From Bacteroidaceae bacterium (GTDB lineage: Bacteria; Bacteroidota; Bacteroidia; Bacteroidales; Bacteroidaceae), in assembly GCA_017935785.1 (NCBI GenBank), contig JAGBGU010000064.1, positions 1-41,832 on the forward strand: a stretch of 41,832 bases of DNA, written 5' to 3'. The notes below the pieces were generated by a model that had not been told where the DNA came from, did no database searches, and worked only from the letters and a program-made list of their open reading frames with translations. The position numbers and the translations under genes are program-made. Numbering within the stretch: the stretch's first letter is position 1; each line of letters starts with the position of its first letter. Of the stretch, positions 30,104 through 38,213 are shown piece by piece.

Positions 30104-33100
30104 TGTTCTTTTAGTTGTTTAGGGGTTTGTTGGGAGTCGCGGCTCTTGTTGAGTTTCCAGTATACTACCGGAAGAACGGTAACAATGAGGATGAGTGTGC
30201 CGATTCCGCCGGCAAAGATGGTTATGCCAACGGGCATCCAGAAGGAGCTGCCTGCAATAATCATGGGAATTACGCCTACCGCCGTTGTGGCCGTTGTAAG
30301 GAAAATGGGCACCATACGCCGGCGTCCTGCATCATAGGCGGCATCGTGGGCCGATAATCCTTCGGCCATCTTTTCGTCGGCGTGTTCAAAGATGAGTATC
30401 TCGTTTCGCATGATAATGCCCATCAGCGTGATAAAGCCGAAAAGACTGGTCAGACCCAGCGTGCGGTCGGCAATGGCCAGGCCGATCATGGCTCCGGGTA
30501 TGCTGAGCGAGATGGCAACCATGCAGATGATGGTAATGCCGAATCGTTTGAAATTGAACAGGATGAAGAAGAAAATGATGACCAGCGCCAACCCAATTCC
30601 CATCATTACGTTGGGGACAATCTCGTTGTTCTTCTCAATCTCTCCGCCCACCTCGGAACGAACGCCATGGGGAAGTTCCATGCCTTTCAGTATTCTCTCA
30701 ATCCGTGCCTGTATGGGGGCAGCCAGCACGTTGCGTTTTCCCTCGGCCGTTACGCTGATGCAGCGCTCACCATTGCGGTGGTTAATCTTGGAGTGTGTCC
30801 AGGCCGGTGACGCCGAACCCACTTGGCGGAGAGGAATGCTCTGCCCGTTGGGGGCGGTCAGATAGAGGTCCTGTACATCGCTGTAGGATATGTTCTCGCT
30901 TGACGCGTCCTTCAGGATAACGGGAACCTCGTAGTCTCCCTCCCAGATGCTTCCCAACTGCATGCTTCCCGTCTGCAGGTTCATTTGCAACTGGGCTGTG
31001 GTGCGGTTAATGCCCAATTGGGCGCACGCAACGGGGTCGAGAGTGATGTCTACGATGGGGTGCGGATTGTCAAAATCGGTATGCACCCATTCCAGTTCGG
31101 GCATTTTGCGCAGTTCGGCCATGAGCCATTCCGCCGCTGTCTGTATGCTGTCCAGGTTGCTGCCGTAGAAACGGTATTCGTATGTGGGTACGTTAAGAAA
31201 ATCCATTTGCTTGAATCGGCAGTACGCCTCGGGCCAATGGTTGCTGTAGAGGGGGGCGTATTCGTTCAGTACGTCGAAGGTACTTTGTATGTCCGGGGTG
31301 TTCACGATGAGTTGGGCAAAGTTGCGTCCGCCCATTTGCGGGGCATAGCTTATCTGGAACCGCGGAGATGAGCAGCCTATGAAGGAAGTAACGCTCAGTA
31401 TGCGCTCGTCTTTTTTCAGAATGTGTGTCAGGCTGTCAGCCACTTGTCTGGTACGTTCCAGTCCCTCGCCTTCGGGCAGGAATATCTCCACGGCAAACTG
31501 GTTGCGGTCGGCATAGGGGAACTGTCTCATTTTCAGTGTGGGGAAGATGAGGCTTGTGAGTGCGACAATCACCGCTGCCAGTGAGATGGTAAGGTAGGGG
31601 TGGCGGAAAGTCCAGTCGAGCATGTACTCGTAGATGACCTGTACCCAATCCGTCAGGTTCTTTTTGTTGGGTTCTCGTTTCTCCACCTTCTTTATAATAA
31701 ATGCGTTGAGGATGGGGATAACCAGTACCGCCACGGCAAGCGAGACCATCAGATTGATGGTAATGGTAACTGGGAACTGCCCGATTACATCACCCGCCTC
31801 GCCCGTCATGGTAAGCACCAGCGGGAAGAAAATGGCGCAGATGCAGATGGTGGCAAGCATCATGGGCCAAAAGTATTGCTTTACGCTCCGTATGCTGGCC
31901 TCGCGGCGTCCCATCCCCATACCCAGGTATTCCAGATAGCCGTCAATGATAACTATGCTGTTGTCCACAATCATTCCCAGTACCACAATCAGGCAAGCCA
32001 GCGTGATGATGTTGAGCGGAATGTCCATGGCATACATGATGCCGATGGATATGAACGTGCTCAGCGGGATGGTAATGGCTGCCACAATGGCGCTGCGAAG
32101 CGGGAAAAGTATCATCATCACCAGCACGATGATGGCCATGGAAATAAGCAGGTCGCGCAGGAAGTCGTGTACGGAATCGCGTACTACTTGCGGAAGGTCG
32201 GTTATGCGCCTAATCTTTACGTCGTCCGGAAGATATTCGGCATGAAAGCGCCCAAGCACCTCGTCAACCTGTTCGCCATAGGCTATGATGTTGTTGCCCG
32301 GACTCATTTCAAGGGAGAGTAGCACGCATCGGTTTCCGTTGTTCTCTATGTATTTTTCGCTGGTGTCGTATTCGCGCTTTATGGTGGCCACATCGCATAC
32401 CCTAACGTTTTTACCGCCATTGCTGTAGATAATCTGGTTGGCTATTTCGTCCTCGCTCTTTTCCGTGGGGGCTATGTGCATGACAATGTGTTGCAGCTTT
32501 CCGGTGATGCTTCCGCTCATAGTGGTTATCTGTTGTCCGGCAAGCGCCTGGTGGATGGTGTTTTGTCCGATGCCGTAGGCGGCAAGCCGGCGGCGGTCTA
32601 CGTAGAGTGTGATTTGTTCCTTCACCTCGCCGTACTGTCTGACATTGCTCACACTTGGTACGCGACGCAGACGGTCGGCCAACTCGTCGCTGTACTGTTG
32701 CAGTTGGCGATAGGTCCGCTGGTCGCTCTCAACGGTTATAAGCAATGCGCAGGCATCTCCGAAGTCTTCGTTTACAACCAGTGCAAGCACACCGCCGGGC
32801 AGGCTGCTCTTAAAGTTGTTCAGCCCGTGCTTTATCTTGCTCCAAACCTCGTCCTTCTTGTTGATGTTGTCGTGTAGCTGAACCATCATCATGCACATTC
32901 CGTTGCTGCTTGTGGTGGTGGTTTTTGTACGGTTCACTTCCTTGTAGGTGAAAATGTAGCGTTCGAGCGGACGTGCCACCTGTGCTTCAATCTCTTCGCT
33001 TATTGCGCCCGGCATAACGGCAATTACCACGCCCTGGCGTACTACGAAGGGTGGGAATTCGTCCTTTGGCATCAGGTAAAGCCCATACAGGCCGAAGGCA

Positions 33101-33183
33101 AGGAGCAGAACGGTAAGCAGGGATGCAATGCGGTAGTTCTTGATGGGCCATGCTGCCCAACCTTTCAATATATCGGATTTCAT
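30100..33183 (-). CDS. RND-family efflux transporter permease
   Basis: 1027 aa, the full length of AcrB/HAE1-type pumps. TM1 (IASLLTVLLLAFGLYGL) is followed by the first porter loop, with MPGAISEEIEAQVARPLERY. The TM4 motif GMIVDNSIVIIDGYLEYL keeps one Asp of the proton relay, with Asn at the second site. A second half repeats the fold and ends with FLTTATTAVGVIPMIIAGSSFWMPVG. It exports drugs, bile-salt-like compounds or other amphiphiles using the proton gradient. It sits between its adaptor and outer-membrane channel. Confidence 0.95.
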   Translation of the reverse strand: MKSDILKGWAAWPIKNYRIASLLTVLLLAFGLYGLYLMPKDEFPPFVVRQGVVIAVMPGAISEEIEAQVARPLERYIFTYKEVNRTKTTTTSSNGMCMMMVQLHDNINKKDEVWSKIKHGLNNFKSSLPGGVLALVVNEDFGDACALLITVESDQRTYRQLQQYSDELADRLRRVPSVSNVRQYGEVKEQITLYVDRRRLAAYGIGQNTIHQALAGQQITTMSGSITGKLQHIVMHIAPTEKSEDEIANQIIYSNGGKNVRVCDVATIKREYDTSEKYIENNGNRCVLLSLEMSPGNNIIAYGEQVDEVLGRFHAEYLPDDVKIRRITDLPQVVRDSVHDFLRDLLISMAIIVLVMMILFPLRSAIVAAITIPLSTFISIGIMYAMDIPLNIITLACLIVVLGMIVDNSIVIIDGYLEYLGMGMGRREASIRSVKQYFWPMMLATICICAIFFPLVLTMTGEAGDVIGQFPVTITINLMVSLAVAVLVIPILNAFIIKKVEKREPNKKNLTDWVQVIYEYMLDWTFRHPYLTISLAAVIVALTSLIFPTLKMRQFPYADRNQFAVEIFLPEGEGLERTRQVADSLTHILKKDERILSVTSFIGCSSPRFQISYAPQMGGRNFAQLIVNTPDIQSTFDVLNEYAPLYSNHWPEAYCRFKQMDFLNVPTYEYRFYGSNLDSIQTAAEWLMAELRKMPELEWVHTDFDNPHPIVDITLDPVACAQLGINRTTAQLQMNLQTGSMQLGSIWEGDYEVPVILKDASSENISYSDVQDLYLTAPNGQSIPLRQVGSASPAWTHSKINHRNGERCISVTAEGKRNVLAAPIQARIERILKGMELPHGVRSEVGGEIEKNNEIVPNVMMGIGLALVIIFFFILFNFKRFGITIICMVAISLSIPGAMIGLAIADRTLGLTSLFGFITLMGIIMRNEILIFEHADEKMAEGLSAHDAAYDAGRRRMVPIFLTTATTAVGVIPMIIAGSSFWMPVGITIFAGGIGTLILIVTVLPVVYWKLNKSRDSQQTPKQLKEQ

Positions 33184-33245
33184 TTCAGACTCTAATGTTT
33201 AGGTTCGTGCAAATGTTTGAATGACTCGGTGGGGACCGTTGGATT

Positions 33246-34259
33246 TCAGAACAGGACGGGCGTGCCCTCTCCAACCTTCTGATAGCCTTCCACAATGATG
33301 TTGTCGCCTTCGTCCAAACCGCTTTCAATGTCAATTCTGTTGCCTCTTGTCCGGCCCACCGTAACGGCTTTTCTGTAAGCCTTTCCGTCCTTTTCCGTCC
33401 AAACGAAGAGCGAATTGCCTATGCCTTGCTGCACGGCTTTTACGGGAAGGGTCATTTTCTTTTCACCGCCGTCGGTCTGCAGATTTACCTTGGCAATCAT
33501 TCCGGGTAAAAGCTTGTGCGAGGGGTTGTCAGTAAGGATGCGTATGTCGTAGGTGTGCGTTACGGCATCGGCACTGATGCCCTTTTCTATCTTTCCGCCA
33601 ATGAAAATCTCGCCGGGCAGCGCGTCAAGCTTGATGTGGCATGGTGTTTCGGGCTGTATGGCGGCTATTTCCTTTTCAGGAACGCTTACACGCACTTTCA
33701 CCTTATTGATGCTCAGAATGTCCAGCACTGGTTCGGAAGGAAGTACGGTCTCGCCCACATTCATGATTTTGTTTCCCACCACTCCGGCACATGGTGCATA
33801 TACGGAGCAGTCGTCCAGATTCTTTTTGCACATGTCGTAGCTTGCCTGGGCCTGTTGTACCTTGCTCTCAATTTCCACCCATTTCATTTCGGGAAGCGAG
33901 TTGTTGTCATAAAGCTGTTTCATGCGCTTTTGCGCGTCCAGAGCCTGGTCGAGCGCAGATTTTGCTGCGGCCAGCGCATTGCGTGCCTGTGCGTCGTCTA
34001 TGGTGGCCAGTAGTTGTCCCTTTCTGACGGTCTGTCCTTCGTTTACGTGCATGCTTTTCAGTACAGCCATTCCGGTGAAGCTTACCAGCGTGCTTTGTTC
34101 GGCCTCTACCACGCCGATGTAGGGCGTAGCGTCGGGCTGTTCACGATAGGCGGCTTTTTCGGTTTTTACGCGGATGGTTTCCTCCTGCTGTTTAGGCTCG
34201 CTCTTTTGACAGGCGCATAGAACAAGCGCTATAATGGTCATCGGGATAAGTTTTTTCAT
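33246..34259 (-). CDS. RND efflux periplasmic adaptor lipoprotein
   Basis: 337 aa, lipobox VLCAC. Barrel-sandwich strands STLVSFTGMAVLKSMHVNEGQTVRKGQLLATID and VYAPCAGVVGNKIMNVGETVLPSE bracket a short helical hairpin (QARNALAAAKSALDQALDAQKRMKQLYDN). Beta-barrel and membrane-proximal domains end in EGYQKVGEGTPVLF. First gene of the operon, 62 nt before the RND gene. Confidence 0.93.
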   Translation of the reverse strand: MKKLIPMTIIALVLCACQKSEPKQQEETIRVKTEKAAYREQPDATPYIGVVEAEQSTLVSFTGMAVLKSMHVNEGQTVRKGQLLATIDDAQARNALAAAKSALDQALDAQKRMKQLYDNNSLPEMKWVEIESKVQQAQASYDMCKKNLDDCSVYAPCAGVVGNKIMNVGETVLPSEPVLDILSINKVKVRVSVPEKEIAAIQPETPCHIKLDALPGEIFIGGKIEKGISADAVTHTYDIRILTDNPSHKLLPGMIAKVNLQTDGGEKKMTLPVKAVQQGIGNSLFVWTEKDGKAYRKAVTVGRTRGNRIDIESGLDEGDNIIVEGYQKVGEGTPVLF

Positions 34260-34306
34260 TGTTCCAATTGTGTTTATTCGTTAGATGTTTGATATTTCCT
34301 GTTTTG

Positions 34307-34339
34307 TGGGCTTCGCCCAGTTTTTGAATTACAAAGTTA
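34307..34339 (-). promoter_or_regulatory. -7 box and leader hairpin of the RND efflux operon
   Basis: Leftward TAACTTTG (34339-34332) fits TAnnTTTG. Just downstream of the expected start site, TGGGC-ttc-GCCCA (34307-34319) forms a compact hairpin in the mRNA leader, about 48 bp before the adaptor start. No regulator gene for the pump is seen nearby. Confidence 0.45.
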
Positions 34340-34460
34340 CGCATATTCTTCATCATTTCATGAAATATAAGTAATAATAATTGTTCATTTTAACCAATTT
34401 AACCGTCCGTGGCACCAATTTCACAGTAGTTAAATTTTGAAGTTCGTTAAATACACGAAT

Positions 34461-34561
34461 TAGTACCATACAGCTCACACTGCAATATCATAGGCTTTAA
34501 ACTGGAGTATCATAGCGATGTTACTCCAGTACCGCCTTATGTGGTACCTTCGCGGTACTGG
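34461..34561. repeat. Four 22-bp tandem dyad units plus a partial fifth
   Basis: Units start at 34461, 34483, 34505 and 34527, then a partial at 34549. The first three share (A)xTA(C/T)CATA near the start and ACT(G/C) at the end. The third is GAGTA...TACTC and, with flanking bases, forms the longer palindrome CTGGAGTA...TACTCCAG (34502-34529). The fourth has GTACC...GGTAC. Confidence 0.65.
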
Positions 34562-34642
34562 GCAAAAAGGGATTCCGATTAACAAAATAAGCGATACTTT
34601 TATCTAACGTTTTTTGTCTACAATGAAAAATAATGTATTAGG

Positions 34643-34674
34643 TTTGTCCGCCTCGGCATTTTTTTATAATTTTG
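34643..34674 (+). promoter_or_regulatory. Promoter of the glycan-degradation cluster
   Basis: TTTG (34643-34646), 20-bp spacer, TAATTTTG (34667-34674): full consensus, giving a leader of about 45 nt before the start at 34726. Confidence 0.7.
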
Positions 34675-34725
34675 TGGTCAGAATAAAAAGTAAGAAAAAC
34701 ATAAAACATAATAATTCAAAAGGGA

Positions 34726-36060
34726 ATGAAAAGATGCCTTTTGACTTTAGTCTGCTTGACAGCTCTTGCCGCGAAGATTCCGACAATGGCAGAAACTGCG
34801 GCAGATGACGTCTTTACCGATGATTTCAACAGCAAGTCCTATTCGCAGAAACAATGGATTATGGACAAATGCCCCAAGACGGCCCGGATAAAGTATGTAA
34901 AGGAAGGTGCGGACGGCTCGCGGTGCGTGAAGATTTCCAACACGGAACTGGGGGCGGTAAAAATTACCAGGCACCTGAAGGGCCTCAACCCGAACACGTT
35001 TTACCGTATTACGGCCAAGGTTAAGACCCACGATGTTAAGGAAGGGCGCGGAGCCGTGCTCTATCTGGATGTGCTGGACAAGGATTCGGACCAGCCCTGG
35101 AACGCTTCCAAGTTCCTGTATGGCACCAACGGATGGCAAGAGGTGTACATGGACTTTGTGAGCGATGCCAAAGGCGAGACATTCGTTAGTTGCGGACTGG
35201 GATTCCCGGGCGGCACTTACAACGGCGGAAAGGCTAAAGGAACGGTATGGTTTGACGATGTGAAAATTGCGCCCACGCCCCAAAAAGCGCTGTACAAGCG
35301 CGAGAGCAAGCATATTGTGCTGGCCGCAGACCCCAAGCACATAACCGTGGACGACAAGACCGTTGACGAATGGCTGAAAGCCCTGGACAAAGCATACGAG
35401 GCTTACATGGAACTGCTTGGCGTAACCCCTTACGGCGGAGCAAAAATCCGCATACTTACCAGTCCGGGCCTTGAACCGGGATACTGGGCCCTTGCCGGAA
35501 ACCCTATCCTGTGGAACGACAATGTGGATGTAAAGGGACTGCTGCAGAAGTTCAAGACGCATAAAGACTGGGGATTCGGCATCCTGCACGAGATAGGCCA
35601 CACCTTTTCAGCCGGAACGGCAGTGGGGGAGGGCTATGGAGCCTGGAACTGGAACGATGAGATATTCGCCAACTTCAGAATGTCCTATGCGCTTGACAAA
35701 TACGAGGCTGTCATTTCGCAAAACACCTTCTACACGGGCGATAACATAGCCTATTACAAGCGTGCCTATAAGAAATGCGTTGAAAAGGGCAATCTGGACT
35801 CGGGCGACGCAATCCACTACACCCTGATGCGTATAGCTGAGATTTATGGCTGGGACGTGTACAAGAAGGCTTTTCACGAGCTGTACCGCACCCCGGACAG
35901 CCGGTTGGGAAAGCTCGATACGGATTATGACAAGTTTGTCTGCCTGATGAAATACCTTTCCAGGGCAGCCGGTGAGATTGTGGGATATCCCGTGGACGTT
36001 ATGCGTACCTGCTATACCCCCAAGGAACTGGATATGATAAAGGCGGCATTGACAAAATAG
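34726..36060 (+). CDS. M60-like zinc metallopeptidase with N-terminal carbohydrate-binding-like domain
   Basis: 444 aa with a signal peptide (MKRCLLTLVCLTALAAKIPTMAE). Residues 25-185 look like a beta-sandwich carbohydrate-binding module (KITRHLKGLNPNTFYRITAKVKTHD ... GTVWFDDVKIAP). The catalytic domain has zinc motif HEIGH (288-292), then Glu312 in WNDEIFANFRMSY after 19 residues, matching HExxH(8-28)E of the M60/PF13402 family. Such enzymes in Bacteroides are secreted O-glycopeptidases that cut mucin-type glycoproteins. It is first in the rightward cluster with a glycosidase, GH110 and an esterase, which supports mucin degradation. Confidence 0.82.
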   Translation: MKRCLLTLVCLTALAAKIPTMAETAADDVFTDDFNSKSYSQKQWIMDKCPKTARIKYVKEGADGSRCVKISNTELGAVKITRHLKGLNPNTFYRITAKVKTHDVKEGRGAVLYLDVLDKDSDQPWNASKFLYGTNGWQEVYMDFVSDAKGETFVSCGLGFPGGTYNGGKAKGTVWFDDVKIAPTPQKALYKRESKHIVLAADPKHITVDDKTVDEWLKALDKAYEAYMELLGVTPYGGAKIRILTSPGLEPGYWALAGNPILWNDNVDVKGLLQKFKTHKDWGFGILHEIGHTFSAGTAVGEGYGAWNWNDEIFANFRMSYALDKYEAVISQNTFYTGDNIAYYKRAYKKCVEKGNLDSGDAIHYTLMRIAEIYGWDVYKKAFHELYRTPDSRLGKLDTDYDKFVCLMKYLSRAAGEIVGYPVDVMRTCYTPKELDMIKAALTK

Positions 36061-36094
36061 AATCATAAAAATCATAAAAGTATAAAGTATTATC

Positions 36095-38143
36095 ATGATG
36101 AAGAAATTCAAGCTAATCGCCCTGTTATTGTGTGTGGCCGCAATAACAGCCAAGGCGCAGAAACAGTGTTGGACCATCAATCCCGAGACAAACGCCATTG
36201 AGATGATTCTTTCCGACGAGACGATTCCCTATTCCGACCATATTGAGATGAGCGGAGAAATGGTTTCGTTCGTTACCCGTTGGAACATTGACGAACAGAA
36301 GAACTTTACGCAGGAGCGCTCGTTGGTGTTCCCCATGTTACGCACCATCCCCAACAATACGCACGCCAGCCTCATGTACCGTATGCAGACCGACATTGTG
36401 TCGCTGCTTGGCGTAAACGGACTGGCCCCCGTGCAGTTGGGAACCAAGAAGGTTTCTATCAACGGCGCCCTGCGCGTGGTAAGCCAGTACGGCATTGGTG
36501 TGGTGAATACCGGAGCCGCCCGCAAACGCGCCCCCTCGCCTGTTGTGGAAATCACCTATACCGGTTTCCCTAGCACCACATTGCCGATGATGTGCGAAAC
36601 CTACGAGGTAAAGAATATCACCGGAAGAACGATTACCGTAATCGTGCCCGAATTTGTCCAGAAGGCCAAGACCGACCCCGAGAAGGGCGTGGACGGCTCG
36701 TACATCATTCAGGCCGAGATCTACGGAAACGGCACCTTCAAGATTGAACCCGGAAAGAGCATTGAGTTCGGTGCCGCATTCCAGGCCTATCGAGAGAAGA
36801 ACGAAAAGGCCCTTACCCCCGACGTGAAGGCCGAATACGCCAAGCGCATGGCCTATGTCAAGAACAGCATTGACGGTTCGCTGGTACTGGAAACCCCCGA
36901 AAAGGTTATTGACACCGAATTCCGCTTTGCCAAGATTCGCGCTTCCGAGAGCATATACCGTACAAAGGGCGGTCTGATGCACGGCCCCGGCGGTGAGTCG
37001 TACTATGCCGCCATCTGGGCTAACGACCAGTCAGAGTACGTCAATCCCCTGTTCCCCTTCATGGGCTATCAGATAGGAAACGAATCTTCCCTCAACTGCT
37101 ACAAGCATTTTGCGCGCTTCATGAACGACCAGTACAAGCTGTTGCCCAGCTCCATTATCGCTGAAGGACTAGACACATGGGGCGGCGCCGGCGACCGCGG
37201 CGATGCAGCCATGAACGCCCACGGTGCCACACGCTATGTCCTTGCCCGCGGAAGCATTGATGAGGCCAAGGAGCTGTGGCCTTTCATCAAATGGTGTCTC
37301 GAATATACACGCCGCCAGTTGAACGACGCCGGCGTGCCCCGTTCTGACCGTGACGAGCTGGAAGGCCGTTTCCCCGCCGGCGAAGCCAACCTCTGCACCG
37401 CCACGCTTTATTACGACGGACTCGTCTCTGCCGCCTATCTGGCTCCTCTGGTGGGCGAACCCAAATCTGTGGCCAACGAATATAAGAAGCAGGCCGAAGC
37501 CCTCTACAAGGCCATTAACAACTATTTCTCGGCCAACGTGAGCGGCTATGAAACCTATCGCTATTACGACGGCAACACCGTGCTCCGCTCCTGGATATGC
37601 ATGCCCTTGTGCTTCGGGTTCAAGGAGCGTGCCGAAGGAACCATTGAAGCGCTTTATTCTCCCAAACTGCTCACCGTTGACGGACTGCTGACAGCCGAGG
37701 GCGACGTAACCTTCTGGGACCGTTCCACCCTCTATGCCCTGCGCGGAGCGTATGTGGCTGGTGCGGCCGACAAGGCCACAAAGCAGCTTCTCGACTATTC
37801 TAACCGCCGTTTGCTGGGTACGCATGTGCCTTATCCCATCGAGGCATGGCCCGAAGGCTCACAGCGCCATCTTTCTGCCGAGAGCGGCCTCTACTGCCGA
37901 ATCATTACCGAAGGCCTCTTCGGCATCCGTCCCACCGGATTCAACTCTTTCAACCTTACCGTCCAGCTCCCCTCTGCATGGAACGAGATGTCGCTCCGCC
38001 GTATCAAGGCATTTGGAGGCGACTTCGACATAGAAGTGAAGCGCAAGTCGGCCACCCATGCCCAGGTACTTGTCACCAATGCCGGAAAGACCAAGAAGTA
38101 CACCGTAAAGATTGGTGAGGAACTGAAGAATATAAAGATTTAA
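36095..38143 (+). CDS. Six-hairpin glycosidase-like protein, GH family not assigned
   Basis: 682 aa, signal peptide (MMKKFKLIALLLCVAAITAKAQ). The N-terminal beta-rich domain (25-260) is followed by an (alpha/alpha)6 barrel from about 285. The barrel contains GPGGESYYAAIWANDQSEYVNPLFPFMGY, LDTWGGAGDRGDAAMNAHGATRYVLARGS, SDRDELEGRFPAGEANLCTATLYYDGL and IEAWPEGSQRHLSAESGLYCRIITEGLFGI. A small C-terminal beta domain closes it. Acidic pairs in GDRGD and DRDELEGR are plausible catalytic sites. It lies 34 nt after the M60 gene, so it is co-transcribed; a role on the same glycoprotein is likely, but the bond cleaved is unknown. Confidence 0.75.
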   Translation: MMKKFKLIALLLCVAAITAKAQKQCWTINPETNAIEMILSDETIPYSDHIEMSGEMVSFVTRWNIDEQKNFTQERSLVFPMLRTIPNNTHASLMYRMQTDIVSLLGVNGLAPVQLGTKKVSINGALRVVSQYGIGVVNTGAARKRAPSPVVEITYTGFPSTTLPMMCETYEVKNITGRTITVIVPEFVQKAKTDPEKGVDGSYIIQAEIYGNGTFKIEPGKSIEFGAAFQAYREKNEKALTPDVKAEYAKRMAYVKNSIDGSLVLETPEKVIDTEFRFAKIRASESIYRTKGGLMHGPGGESYYAAIWANDQSEYVNPLFPFMGYQIGNESSLNCYKHFARFMNDQYKLLPSSIIAEGLDTWGGAGDRGDAAMNAHGATRYVLARGSIDEAKELWPFIKWCLEYTRRQLNDAGVPRSDRDELEGRFPAGEANLCTATLYYDGLVSAAYLAPLVGEPKSVANEYKKQAEALYKAINNYFSANVSGYETYRYYDGNTVLRSWICMPLCFGFKERAEGTIEALYSPKLLTVDGLLTAEGDVTFWDRSTLYALRGAYVAGAADKATKQLLDYSNRRLLGTHVPYPIEAWPEGSQRHLSAESGLYCRIITEGLFGIRPTGFNSFNLTVQLPSAWNEMSLRRIKAFGGDFDIEVKRKSATHAQVLVTNAGKTKKYTVKIGEELKNIKI

Positions 38144-38164
38144 CACACACACATTACCCCTTGT

Positions 38165-38199
38165 CAGTCTCCTGCTCCAGGCGGGAGACTGGCGTTTTT
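38165..38199 (+). terminator. Strong terminator 15 bp before the GH110 start
   Basis: CAGTCTCC (38165-38172) pairs perfectly with GGAGACTG (38184-38191), followed by GCG and TTTTT (38195-38199). It lies 21 bp after the preceding stop and only 14 bp before the GH110 ATG, with no room for a promoter between. Confidence 0.8.
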
Positions 38200-38213
38200 A
38201 ACCCACTGGAATT

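Larger units (their letters stand above)
34260..34725. other. Divergent intergenic region
   Basis: Separates the leftward RND operon from the rightward glycan cluster. It contains the two promoters and the 22-bp repeat array at 34461-34561. The short frame starting at 34614 overlaps the promoter and is not a gene. Confidence 0.6.
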
